Shown here piece by piece: positions 53,220-62,247 of a DNA stretch of 64,000 nt. Origin of the DNA: Clostridiales bacterium (GTDB lineage Bacteria > Bacillota > Clostridia > Lachnospirales > Lachnospiraceae). The stretch spans positions 62,001-126,000 of the forward strand of contig DUNO01000043.1 in NCBI GenBank assembly GCA_012839295.1, read 5' to 3'. Numbering within the stretch: position 1 is the stretch's first letter; each line of letters begins with the position of its first letter. Made by a program: the position numbers and the translations under genes. The notes under the pieces were generated by a model. The model did no database searches. It saw nothing but the letters and a program-made list of their open reading frames with translations, and was not told where the DNA came from.

Positions 53220-54722
53220 TTATGCCATGAGCCTTCCAATATGCTCACTTACTTCTTCATAGCTTCTTTCCTGCTCATTAAGTCCTGTAATTTCACCGGT
53301 TATTTTCTGGTCTTTAAATACCAGGATTCTCCTAGATAATGTTATAAGCTCCGGCATATCGGATGAAATTACAATAATGGATTTTCCTTCATCCTTCGCC
53401 AAGCTCCAGATCAAATCGTGGATATACTTTTTAGCTCCTACGTCTACACCGACACTGGGCTCATCAATAATTAAAATATCACAATTGGCCGCAAGCCATT
53501 TTCCGATACTTACTTTTTGCTGGTTACCGCCTGATAGATTTCCAACCTTCGTTTTTATTGTCGGTGTCTTTATTTTCATCTTTTCTATCATGGAGTTAAC
53601 CGAATCCACTTCTTTTTTAACAGAAATTTTACGGAGCTTATTAATGATTTTTGACCAAATAGTAATGCTGATATTAGTGGAAACCGCCAAGTCTAACATC
53701 AGGCCTTCCTCTTTCCGGTTTTCCGTAACATATCCAATCCCATATCTTTCAATACAGTCTTGGAGGGATTTAATCCTTGCCCTTGTCCCATTTACATAAA
53801 CCGTACCCTTGTCCATCTTATCTGCACCGATAACCAACCTGGCAAGCTCCGTCCTTCCCGAACCTACCAGACCATAGAAACCAAGGATTTCACCTCTATT
53901 TAAATGGAAGCTGATATGGTCAAATTGTCCATAAGCAGTAACATCCTTTACCTCTAAGACCTTTTCATCCCTTATGTCCAGGGTTCCTAAATACTCATCG
54001 GTTTCTTCACGCCCAATCATCATCTTTACAATATCCTGGCGTCCAATTCCCTGGCAGCTCTTACTGCCCACATATTTACCATCCCGGAGCACGGACACTT
54101 TATCACATAACTCTAACACTTCCTCGATTTTGTGGGAGACAAAGATTACTGCAACATTGCGTTCTTTTAGCTTTCTTACAATCTTAATTAAATTATTACT
54201 TTCAAAGGTAGTTAAAGAAGATGTGGGCTCATCTAGCAGGATGTATTTTGCATTGGAGGATAATGCCTTCGCAATTTGGATTAATTGCTTTTGTGCTGCT
54301 GTTAACCGTTCTATTTTATCGGCAGGATTAATTTCCAAGCCTACCATAGCTAAATATTGCTCCGCTGTTTCATTGATTGCACTCCAGTCAACTACAGGGC
54401 CTTTTTTAAATTTATCAAGTCTGTCTAATACGATATTTTCTGCTACAGTAGCATCCGGAATAACCTGGATTTCCTGGCTCACCATATTAATATCATGGGC
54501 TACCGCATCACGGAAATTCTTCATTTCTACTTGTTTTCCATCTAAATATATCTGCCCCATGTCCGGTTGGTAGATTCCGGTGATAATCTTCATTAATGTG
54601 GATTTTCCTGCACCATTTTCACCCATCAATGCATGTATTTCACCTGGTGCAAAGGAAATGGAAACGTCATCTAAGGCCTTTACACCGGGGAAAATCTTAC
54701 TTATATTTTTTAACGCTAACAT
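53220..54722 (-). CDS. Sugar ABC transporter ATP-binding protein (RbsA/XylG-like)
   Basis: 500 residues with two ATPase domains. Domain 1: GENGAGKSTLMKIITG, LTAAQKQLIQIAKAL, LLDEPTSSL. Domain 2: GLVGSGRTELARLVIG, LSGGNQQKVSIGKWL, LIIDEPSVGVDVG. This is the monosaccharide (CUT2) arrangement. It is the last gene of an operon that starts with the URO-D-family gene: URO-D, permease, binding protein, ATPase. Transport is likely of a deoxy- or pentose-type sugar, given the mutarotase nearby. Confidence 0.92.
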   Translation of the reverse strand: MLALKNISKIFPGVKALDDVSISFAPGEIHALMGENGAGKSTLMKIITGIYQPDMGQIYLDGKQVEMKNFRDAVAHDINMVSQEIQVIPDATVAENIVLDRLDKFKKGPVVDWSAINETAEQYLAMVGLEINPADKIERLTAAQKQLIQIAKALSSNAKYILLDEPTSSLTTFESNNLIKIVRKLKERNVAVIFVSHKIEEVLELCDKVSVLRDGKYVGSKSCQGIGRQDIVKMMIGREETDEYLGTLDIRDEKVLEVKDVTAYGQFDHISFHLNRGEILGFYGLVGSGRTELARLVIGADKMDKGTVYVNGTRARIKSLQDCIERYGIGYVTENRKEEGLMLDLAVSTNISITIWSKIINKLRKISVKKEVDSVNSMIEKMKIKTPTIKTKVGNLSGGNQQKVSIGKWLAANCDILIIDEPSVGVDVGAKKYIHDLIWSLAKDEGKSIIVISSDMPELITLSRRILVFKDQKITGEITGLNEQERSYEEVSEHIGRLMA

Positions 54723-54755
54723 TGCTTAACCTCCATAATCAACCCGCCCTAGAAA

Positions 54756-55838
54756 TTATTTTGTCAAATATTTTGTTGTTAACGAGTCTAATATATCCTT
54801 TGTAACAGCCTGTAAATCCTTTTCATAAGAGTCCATATTATCTTTTGTCACTAAGGTATTACCTGCATTAACAAAATATTCGCCTTCCTTTACCTTATAG
54901 CCTTCACTCAGATATTTCAATAGCATACAGGATATATATCCGTGGCCAACCGGATTCTGTGCAACTGTCGCATCTACGATGCCGTTCTCAATTCCCTTTA
55001 AAACACCGGGATCCGTATCGATTGCTACGGTGAAAATATGCTTATCGCTTCCCTGCTTTTCATAATAATCAGATAAGGTTTGGGTCATACCGACACTTGT
55101 AACAAAGCCTGTACATACAATTCCATCTATTTTACCTATATTGGCCGATAATGCGCTTTCTATTTTGTTTACCGCTTCTTCCTGTGTTTTGATTCCTGCA
55201 ATTTCTTGAATTATTTTGACATCCGGGTACTTTGCGACCGCTTCCTCCACGCCTGTTTTTCTGAGTGCAGTATTCGGATCCTCTAAAACCTCAAGAACAT
55301 TTAAAATATTACCTTTTTCGCCCATCATTTTTATTACAGCTTCCGTTGCATCAAAGGCTGCCTGCTTTACATCAGTTGCCACTGCAAAAGCTGCAGTCGT
55401 GGGCTTTGCAGTATCCGTACCGAAGTTAATTACGTCTACACCCATTTTTTCAGAAATTTCCTGATATAATCCATTTGCACCGGATGCATCACATGGATAG
55501 ATAGATAATGCATTTACCCCCTGTGCAATCAAGGCTTCCACCTTTTCATTTTCACTGGCTTGCGTCCAATCAGGCCCGATTTGAATAATAACGTCTACAT
55601 TCTGCTCGGATTTAAATTGTTCAACGCCCTTTTGCACCTCTTCAAAATAAGGATGCGGCGCCGGTGCATACCAGGCCATTTTTAAATTTGATTCTGTGCC
55701 TTCTGTGGCTGACCCGTCTGCAGCCCCTGATGTTTTTTCATTCCCGTTACCTTTTGTCGGAGCAGAAGGCGTACTGCAGCCCGCTAATCCAAATATCATT
55801 GCTGCACATAATAAAACTGAAATGGTCTTTCTTTTCAT
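54756..55838 (-). CDS. Sugar ABC transporter substrate-binding lipoprotein (RbsB-like)
   Basis: 360 residues. Lipoprotein signal MKRKTISVLLCAAMIFGLAG followed by Cys (lipobox LAGC, Cys21), then a Gly/Ser/Thr-rich linker. The mature part is a periplasmic-binding-protein type 1 fold: KMAWYAPAPHPYFEEVQKGV, QGVNALSIYPCDASG, and VAIDTDPGVLKGIENG. It is anchored outside the membrane and delivers the sugar to the permease. Confidence 0.92.
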   Translation of the reverse strand: MKRKTISVLLCAAMIFGLAGCSTPSAPTKGNGNEKTSGAADGSATEGTESNLKMAWYAPAPHPYFEEVQKGVEQFKSEQNVDVIIQIGPDWTQASENEKVEALIAQGVNALSIYPCDASGANGLYQEISEKMGVDVINFGTDTAKPTTAAFAVATDVKQAAFDATEAVIKMMGEKGNILNVLEVLEDPNTALRKTGVEEAVAKYPDVKIIQEIAGIKTQEEAVNKIESALSANIGKIDGIVCTGFVTSVGMTQTLSDYYEKQGSDKHIFTVAIDTDPGVLKGIENGIVDATVAQNPVGHGYISCMLLKYLSEGYKVKEGEYFVNAGNTLVTKDNMDSYEKDLQAVTKDILDSLTTKYLTK

Positions 55839-55860
55839 AACTATTTCCTCCCTTAATATT

Positions 55861-56898
55861 TTATTGTTTTATAGTTTCCCTTTTTAAACTTTCTTTTAAT
55901 TTTCTTGCATTAATAATATTTTTAATACTATCCAACGAAACAGCCAATAGTAAAATCAGACCTAAATATGCTTGTTCAAAATAGATATTTGCATTCAACA
56001 TAACCAGCCCATTTTTCACCATTACAATTAAGAACCCTGCAAAGAATACACCGATAGGATTAAACACACCGCCTTTTAGTACCGTCCCTCCAATTACTGC
56101 TACTGCAAATGAAATAACCATCCAATCAACGCCGGTGGAGGGCTGTGCCGAGCCAGTCCTTGAAATCCAAAGTAGTCCTGCCATTGCCGCAAACACACCT
56201 GAACCGATATTAGCTAAGATGATCATTTTATTTGTATTAACACCTGACATTTTAGCTGCTTCAATATTACCTCCTGTAGCCAGGACCCTTCTTCCTGTTA
56301 CTGTATATTTAAAGAAATAACCTAACAGGATTAGGGCAAATGCTGCTAACCATAATAAAAAGGGTATTCCCAAAAAGCCCTCCCTGCCTATAAAGGTAAA
56401 CCCTTCCGGAATATCATTATATGGATACCCCTGGGATACTCCGTTAATCAGGCCGGTAAATATAAATGAGGTTGCTAAGGTTACAACAAAAGAATTCAGC
56501 TTTAAGGCCGTTATAATAAATCCATTTAATAAACCTGCTAAAACGCCGACCAATAATCCTGCGATAACGGCTGCCAATGGAGGCATATGCAATATCTCCA
56601 TACAATAACCGGCTCCGACTACAGTCATTCCTCCAATTTGTCCCAGAGACAAATTCATGCCTCCGACAATAACAACCAGTGCCTGCCCGATTGCTATGAA
56701 TATGTAGATTGCAGCTGTTCTTCCCATATTAAACATATTATAGGAGGTTAAGAAGCTCTCCGAAAAAATAGTAAATATAATTCCTAATGTCAGGACTGCA
56801 AGGATAACCGTTACCTCTCCTCTTCCAAATATTTTCTTCCAATTATTTTCTCTTAATATATTTCCGGCTTTCATATCCGTCTCCTTACTATTTGTCAA
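55861..56898 (-). CDS. Sugar ABC transporter permease (RbsC-like)
   Basis: 345 residues with about nine membrane helices. The conserved GGMNLSLGQIGGMTVVGAGY segment and GINTNK/GVNTNKMIILANI, plus SAQPSTGVDWMVISFAVAVI and GGTVLKGG, are typical of CUT2 permeases. It starts five bases after the URO-D-family gene ends. Confidence 0.92.
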   Translation of the reverse strand: MTNSKETDMKAGNILRENNWKKIFGRGEVTVILAVLTLGIIFTIFSESFLTSYNMFNMGRTAAIYIFIAIGQALVVIVGGMNLSLGQIGGMTVVGAGYCMEILHMPPLAAVIAGLLVGVLAGLLNGFIITALKLNSFVVTLATSFIFTGLINGVSQGYPYNDIPEGFTFIGREGFLGIPFLLWLAAFALILLGYFFKYTVTGRRVLATGGNIEAAKMSGVNTNKMIILANIGSGVFAAMAGLLWISRTGSAQPSTGVDWMVISFAVAVIGGTVLKGGVFNPIGVFFAGFLIVMVKNGLVMLNANIYFEQAYLGLILLLAVSLDSIKNIINARKLKESLKRETIKQ

Positions 56899-56903
56899 AC
56901 TGT

Positions 56904-58145
56904 TTATTTTCTGGCATCCGCAATTGCACGATACATTGCAATAATATTTTCCGGCGGGACATCCGGCATAATATTATGCTCTGTGTTAAATACAAAGCCG
57001 CCATTATCTGAAAAAATATCAATCATGCGGCGTGAATATTCATATACCTCATCCGGTGTTGCCCTATTAAGGACCGTTCTCGTATTGCATCCTCCGCCCC
57101 AGAATGTAATGTCCTTTCCAAACTCTTTTTTAAGAATCACCGGATCCATTTGATAAGCAGTTGTCTGAACCGGATTTAGTATATCATATCCGGCATCGAT
57201 TAAGTCACCAATAATCGGATAAATAGAACCGCAGGAGTGTAAAAATGTCTTCATCTTACTGTGCTTATGTACATAAGCATTTAATTGTGTATGATACGGC
57301 TTAAATAGCTTTTGGTATTTTTCACGGGACATGAACATTCCGGTGTCCATACCAAGATCATCGCCAAATCTTAAGATATCAACCACATCTCCAACCGTAT
57401 CACAAACCTTTTCCAGCGTCGCCAGATGTCTTTCCATAAGCTGCCCTATTAATAGCTCAACATTTTCTTCATCGGCATAGGTATCCATTAAGAAATTATC
57501 CATTCTTCTTAAGAAAGTCCCCCATTCAAACAGGTTACATCCGCAGGTTATCATTAATGCTTTATCTGTTGAGTTTCTAAGTTCAATGGTTCTTTCCCTC
57601 AGCACCTTATAAAAATCTTTTTCTCCTGCATGATCCCAGGGGCTATGTACCATTGCACTCCATAGCACTTTACCCATCTGATGGTCCAAATCAGAATAAT
57701 CCTCCGGATAATCCTCCAGATATGGGAAATAGGTCTGGTCAAAGAAGGTTGCTCCAACCGGCATCTTCGCTATCTGTGTACCTTCCTTATCAATTACAAC
57801 ATAAGCTCCATTACTAAGCTTTTCCGGCTTAAACCATATTGGATACTGTCCGGTCGAGCCATCTGCTAAGGTCACATCATACCAATCCTCATCCTTCCGG
57901 TTGAATACTCTCCCAATATCTATAACATCTACTCCAAACCTATCTAATATTTCATCCTCCGGCTGTACCACCTGCTGGACCACGTCGTAAATACGTGTAT
58001 GTCCGCCTTCCATATTTAAATGCTTCTTTAAATTATTGTACGCAATGGCGGAAATGCCTGAACTCGGTGTCGCTCCCAAGTCAAGTGGCACATAATCAGG
58101 CTGTTTATGATTAACTGCCGCCAAAATTCTCTCTCTAGAAGTCAT
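56904..58145 (-). CDS. Uroporphyrinogen decarboxylase-family protein (MtaA-like methyltransferase fold)
   Basis: 413 residues. MTSRERILAAVNHKQPDYVP is the usual opening. The zinc or corrinoid-methyltransferase-like residues are visible: FLHSCGSIYP (His and Cys), GGGCNTRTVL (Cys) and NTEHNIMPDVPPENIIAMY at the end. Heme biosynthesis is unlikely here: the gene heads a sugar ABC operon. Many Clostridia carry such genes in carbohydrate loci; the reaction is not known. AAGGAGG precedes the start. Confidence 0.8.
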   Translation of the reverse strand: MTSRERILAAVNHKQPDYVPLDLGATPSSGISAIAYNNLKKHLNMEGGHTRIYDVVQQVVQPEDEILDRFGVDVIDIGRVFNRKDEDWYDVTLADGSTGQYPIWFKPEKLSNGAYVVIDKEGTQIAKMPVGATFFDQTYFPYLEDYPEDYSDLDHQMGKVLWSAMVHSPWDHAGEKDFYKVLRERTIELRNSTDKALMITCGCNLFEWGTFLRRMDNFLMDTYADEENVELLIGQLMERHLATLEKVCDTVGDVVDILRFGDDLGMDTGMFMSREKYQKLFKPYHTQLNAYVHKHSKMKTFLHSCGSIYPIIGDLIDAGYDILNPVQTTAYQMDPVILKKEFGKDITFWGGGCNTRTVLNRATPDEVYEYSRRMIDIFSDNGGFVFNTEHNIMPDVPPENIIAMYRAIADARK

Positions 58146-58254
58146 AGCTTCCTCCTTGTTTCCATGTATTATTTGCTATTTAAGGACCGGTCACTTTGCA
58201 ATTCTTATTATATCAACTAAACCCTCCGATTCAATATAGATGTTAAAATATAAT

Positions 58255-58268
58255 TCTAAACGTTTAGA
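58255..58268. promoter_or_regulatory. LacI-type operator 1
   Basis: Perfect palindrome TCTAAACGTTTAGA, identical to 58673-58686. It overlaps a -35-like TTTAGA with TATATT 16 bases further on the minus strand, just upstream of the URO-D/ABC operon, so it predicts repression or activation of that operon by the LacI fusion. Confidence 0.8.
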
Positions 58269-58270
58269 TT

Positions 58271-58594
58271 TTAATCCAGATGATAGACCTCTTCCATACC
58301 AGCCCACCATTCCCCCTCTTTTGCAGAAGCAACCGGCTCCTGGCAGGGGTCGGTTTCCTTCCACCAGCTCCGGGTCCATTCATCCTCTGCCATCCTCTTC
58401 ATATCCTCTTCAAAATTATCCCCTACATATTCAAAGTAGCTGAACAAGAAGCCATCCCTATAGTAGATGGAGTAATTTTGTATCTTGCATTCTTTAATTT
58501 TTTCATTAATCTGAGGCCATGGATTCGCATGTAATGCCTTGTACTTTTCTAAGTATTCTGGTTTCACTTTAATTATTTGTCCATATCTTTTCAT
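58271..58594 (-). CDS. rhaM: L-rhamnose mutarotase-family protein
   Basis: 107 residues matching RhaM: RYGQIIKVKPEYLEKYKALH with His22, NYSIYYRDG with Tyr41, DEWTRSWWKETDPCQ with the two Trp, and a C-terminal WWAGMEEVYHLD. The family interconverts alpha and beta anomers of L-rhamnose or of related sugars. It precedes the URO-D/ABC operon on the same strand and is divergent from the LacI fusion gene, with one operator on each side. Confidence 0.88.
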   Translation of the reverse strand: MKRYGQIIKVKPEYLEKYKALHANPWPQINEKIKECKIQNYSIYYRDGFLFSYFEYVGDNFEEDMKRMAEDEWTRSWWKETDPCQEPVASAKEGEWWAGMEEVYHLD

Positions 58595-58672
58595 ATAAAC
58601 TATCCCTCCGACAACTTTTTATATATTATATATTATTTGAAGCTGATTTCACGTCTGTTTCTAAAATAATTT

Positions 58673-58686
58673 TCTAAACGTTTAGA
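58673..58686. promoter_or_regulatory. LacI-type operator 2
   Basis: Perfect palindrome TCTAAACGTTTAGA in the divergent region between the mutarotase and LacI fusion genes. A nearby partial site TTTCTAAAATAATTTTCTAA precedes it. Confidence 0.8.
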
Positions 58687-58759
58687 TAATTTGACTTAGG
58701 AAATTTTGTATGGTAATCTTATCCTAATATGATTTACTGAAACACATGAGAAAGCGAGA

Positions 58760-61060
58760 ATGAATATGGCTACTTTAAAAGATGTTGCAAAAGATGCCGG
58801 CGTTTCCATTGCAACTGTATCCTGCTGCCTTAGCGGAAGCAAAACAGTAAAGCCGGAAACCAAGATGAGGGTCATGGACTCCATAGAAAAATTAAAATAT
58901 ATTCCAAATGCTTCCGCCCGGAATCTTAAATCCTCTTCCTCCAATAGAATTGGTGTTGTATTAACGGATATAGACAATCTGTACCATGCAGAAATATTTA
59001 AGGGAATATCTTCTTTTTTACAGGACAAAAGTTATACAGTAAGCGTCGCTTTTTCCAATAACTCTCCTGATATTGAATGTGAAAGGATTGATGATTTTAT
59101 CAGCCAGAATGTATCAGGCTTAATCATTATTACCTGTCAGCCGAATAATACTGATTTCTTTAAAAACAGAATAAAAAATTACAATATACCCACTGTCTTT
59201 ATTGAGCGCTGCCCTGATGATATTTTTGTAAGCTTTATTTCCTTTGATAATTACCAGACTACATATTATATTACCTATGAGCTTTTAAGAAAAGGCTACC
59301 GAAAGATAGCGCTTATTACAGGTTCAGAGCATTTTTCTTCTGAGCGTGAATGTATATCCGGTTATAAGGATGCTTTTACAAACCATAATATGGCATATGA
59401 TGATAATATGGTCGGAAATACAAATATGTCAAAGGAAGGTGCATTTAAGTATACTATGACTTCCATTGACACTAAAAATATAGAAGCGGTCATAACTACA
59501 TCCCAAAATATTGCAGAGGGCGTATTAGAGGCATTCCACATAAAGGGATTAAAGGTTCCGGAGAACGTACAATTAATTACCTTCAGTGAAGAGTGCTGGA
59601 ACACCACAGCAAAAATCCCAGGTGTAGTCCACAGCTCCCGGACAGCCTTTACACTGGGTACAGCAGCGTCTAATTTGTTACTGCGTAATATCAAATCCCC
59701 TCTTTTATTTGAAGAGGAAACCATCACTTTTTCCGATGATATTATTAATTATCCATTAGACGTACCTATGGTGGATGCCCTGAAGCCCCCAAAGGATAAT
59801 GTTCAAGTGAATCCCTCCGGGCTGCGTGTTTTAATGGTGGATTTAGCTACCTCCCATTCAACCATGCTTTTATCAAGTAATTTTACAAGAAGAACCGGAA
59901 TTCCTATCTCTTTTGATTTTGTTCCCCAGAACAAAGTACTGAAAACGATACAAGATATGATCTCTAGCAAGGATGCCTATGATATCTATATGTATGACGT
60001 ACCATGGCTTGAATATATGGTCCAGAACTCTTTCGTCAGTGATATATCAGAGTTTGTGGACAGCAATGATTTTAACAAAGATCTTTTGTTTAAAGAAAAT
60101 ATGGATAATTGCAGATGCGAAGATAAATTCTATGGTGTTCCCATAATCGGCGGTTCACAGATTATGTTTTACCGTAAAGATTTATTTGAAAACAGGGAGA
60201 TTATTAAGACCTTTAAGAATAAATATAAAATATCCCTCCGTCCCCCAAAAACGTGGACAGAATTTAATGGCACTGCTGAATTTTTCACCAGAAGCTATAA
60301 CCCCAAATCTCCCACAGAGTATGGTACCTCCTTTGCCGGTATCATTGATGAGGAGCTGGCTCCTGAAATATTAATTAGATTGTGGTCTTATGGAGGGAAG
60401 ATATGGGATAAGTATAATCGCGCCTGCTTAAATTCCCCTGAAAACGCAAAAGCGTTCCACAGTATATTACGGACTGTAAAATATACTGGGCAAAGCCCTT
60501 TTGAGGTTTCAATCCAGCAGACAGTATCCGATTTCTGCCATGGAAAAACTGCTATGCTGATTACTTATACGGAATATGCTGCACAGATCAGCGAAAGTAT
60601 CCACAAAAAGATTATTGGACGGGTTGGTTATGAACCTTTACCGGGAAAAACTCCTGTAAGTATCGGTTGGAATTTTGGGTTAAATCCATTTTCCACGAAA
60701 ACGGAAATGGCCTATTTATATTTTAATTGGCTATGCAAGCATGATACCAGCTATTATATGACAATATTAGACGGTCAATCACCGGTGATTGCTCCTTACC
60801 ACAGCCACGAACTTTTAAAATTGTACCCTTGGATGGAGATAACCGAAAAAAGCTTTGAGTATGCCAGAAAGCGGAACGGCCCCTACCGCAGCAAGGCTTT
60901 GGTAATTCCGCAGAATAAGATTGAGACAATCCTTTGTAATGTATTACGTCTGATCCTTACCCAGGGATTATCGATCCAAGCCGCTTTAGATATTGGCCAG
61001 AAGCAGATGGTTACATTATTCAATTATTATGGATATCCGAAGCCATTACACTTCATATAG
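58760..61060 (+). CDS. LacI-family regulator fused to an extracellular-type solute-binding domain
   Basis: 766 residues; start at ATG 58760 or the ATG two codons later, with a weak ribosome site. Residues 1-60 are a LacI HTH and hinge (TLKDVAKDAGVSIATVSCCL, PNASARNLKS). About 62-340 form the LacI sugar-sensing domain (NRIGVVLTDIDNLYHAEIFK). About 350-766 look like a family 1 solute-binding protein (YDIYMYDVPWLEYMVQNSFV, YGVPIIGGSQIMFYRKDLFE, VGYEPLPGKTPVSIGWNFGL) but lack a signal peptide, so the whole protein is cytoplasmic and may sense two ligands. It is divergent from the mutarotase and ABC operon. Confidence 0.85.
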   Translation: MNMATLKDVAKDAGVSIATVSCCLSGSKTVKPETKMRVMDSIEKLKYIPNASARNLKSSSSNRIGVVLTDIDNLYHAEIFKGISSFLQDKSYTVSVAFSNNSPDIECERIDDFISQNVSGLIIITCQPNNTDFFKNRIKNYNIPTVFIERCPDDIFVSFISFDNYQTTYYITYELLRKGYRKIALITGSEHFSSERECISGYKDAFTNHNMAYDDNMVGNTNMSKEGAFKYTMTSIDTKNIEAVITTSQNIAEGVLEAFHIKGLKVPENVQLITFSEECWNTTAKIPGVVHSSRTAFTLGTAASNLLLRNIKSPLLFEEETITFSDDIINYPLDVPMVDALKPPKDNVQVNPSGLRVLMVDLATSHSTMLLSSNFTRRTGIPISFDFVPQNKVLKTIQDMISSKDAYDIYMYDVPWLEYMVQNSFVSDISEFVDSNDFNKDLLFKENMDNCRCEDKFYGVPIIGGSQIMFYRKDLFENREIIKTFKNKYKISLRPPKTWTEFNGTAEFFTRSYNPKSPTEYGTSFAGIIDEELAPEILIRLWSYGGKIWDKYNRACLNSPENAKAFHSILRTVKYTGQSPFEVSIQQTVSDFCHGKTAMLITYTEYAAQISESIHKKIIGRVGYEPLPGKTPVSIGWNFGLNPFSTKTEMAYLYFNWLCKHDTSYYMTILDGQSPVIAPYHSHELLKLYPWMEITEKSFEYARKRNGPYRSKALVIPQNKIETILCNVLRLILTQGLSIQAALDIGQKQMVTLFNYYGYPKPLHFI

Positions 61061-61118
61061 GTTAACAGCAAAACTAAAATGACACTGATATCAACAAATT
61101 TTACGAAAACTAATTTCA

Positions 61119-61246
61119 AAATAGCTTCTACACAAAGCCATATTTATTCCAAATAGCTTCCATGCAAAGCCATATTGATTCCAAATAGCTTCTATGCAAA
61201 GCCATATTGATTCCAAATAGCTTCTATGCAAAGCCATATTGATTTC
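61119..61246. repeat. 32-bp tandem repeat, four copies
   Basis: AAATAGCTTCTATGCAAAGC starts copies at 61119, 61151, 61183 and 61215; the last copies are identical except at the ends. It lies after the LacI fusion gene. The period equals that of the unrelated repeat at 24419-24540. Confidence 0.9.
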
Positions 61247-61252
61247 ACCCTT

Positions 61253-61289
61253 AGGGGAAAGTTAAATGTAGAAATTCAACTTTCCTCTT
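61253..61289. terminator. Terminator-like hairpin
   Basis: AGGGGAAAGTT pairs with AACTTTCCTCT and is followed by TTTCT. It separates the LacI fusion gene from the convergent cbi operon. Confidence 0.65.
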
Positions 61290-61352
61290 TTCTGGAAGAA
61301 TTAGCTTATTACATAGGTACGGTTTGGGGGTTCCCACTTACAGCCTAAGCCC

Positions 61353-62153
61353 CTACCTTCCTTTCAGATCCGAAATAGCCCTGGGGAGAGGATTGATATT
61401 ATATAGCTTACCCACCTGGAACAGGGTAGGCTGTACTAATCCACACCTCCTTAGGAGCTCTTCATCCGAAAACACGGCCTCCGGGTCAGCGTCTGCCACC
61501 AGCTCACCGGCATGGAATACCAGAACCCTATCCGCCCAGCGCCAGGCAAAATCAACGTCATGGGTCGCAATGACCAGCCCCAGACCCTTTTCGCTCAGCA
61601 TCTCCAGGTTTCTTTCCAGCAGAAGCGTATTTTCCGGATCCAGGCTGGCTCCCGGCTCATCAAAAAGGAGCAGCTGGGGATTCATTGCAAGGACATCCGC
61701 AATACTGACACGCTTTTTCTCCCCTCCCGATAAATAGTGGGGTGCCCGTGTGCGCATGCTTTCCAGGCGCATTTTCTCAATCGCATCCTCCACCTGGCTT
61801 CGTACCACGGCTTCAGGTAATTTTAGATTCATGGGGCCAAAGCTGATTTCAGCCTCTACGGTTCCCGCAATAATCTGGCTGTCCGGATCCTGGAATACGA
61901 TTCCGACGGTTTGGCGCAGGTAAACACTTTCCTTCCTGGTGGCGCCTATCTCCTTATCCCTTAAAAACATCCGGCCTTTTTGCGGCTTTACGACCCCGTT
62001 GCAGCATAAAAAGAAGGTACTTTTTCCGGCTCCATTATTACCGAGAACCGCCACCTTCTGGGCTTTGTATAAGGAAACAGATATATTTTTTAAGGCAACC
62101 CGGTCTTCCTCATAACTAAAATTAATTCCTTCAAAACGCAGGATTTCTTCCAA
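61353..62153 (-). CDS. cbiO: Energy-coupling factor cobalt transporter ATPase
   Basis: 266 residues. Walker A is LGNNGAGKSTFF, Q-loop VFQDPDSQ, signature YLSGGEKKRVSIADVLAMNP, Walker B LLLFDEPGASLDP and switch His VIATHDVDF. It is the ATPase of the CbiMNQO importer, as shown by cbiQ, cbiN and cbiM upstream. Last gene of the operon. Confidence 0.92.
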   Translation of the reverse strand: MEEILRFEGINFSYEEDRVALKNISVSLYKAQKVAVLGNNGAGKSTFFLCCNGVVKPQKGRMFLRDKEIGATRKESVYLRQTVGIVFQDPDSQIIAGTVEAEISFGPMNLKLPEAVVRSQVEDAIEKMRLESMRTRAPHYLSGGEKKRVSIADVLAMNPQLLLFDEPGASLDPENTLLLERNLEMLSEKGLGLVIATHDVDFAWRWADRVLVFHAGELVADADPEAVFSDEELLRRCGLVQPTLFQVGKLYNINPLPRAISDLKGR

Positions 62154-62247
62154 GCTCTATCTTCCTCCCATCTGGTACATTGTTTACCAAATAACCGTGG
62201 CATCAGTAAAATCAGGCCAGAAATACATAGTTATTTAGCAACGGTTA

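Noticed and set aside
61119-61246. Possible CRISPR array
   Set aside because: The units are contiguous with no unique spacers.
61320-61358. Further right-end fragment of the 146-bp element (CACTTACAGCCTAAGCCC)
   Set aside because: Match is short and could be chance; it also runs up to the cbiO stop codon.
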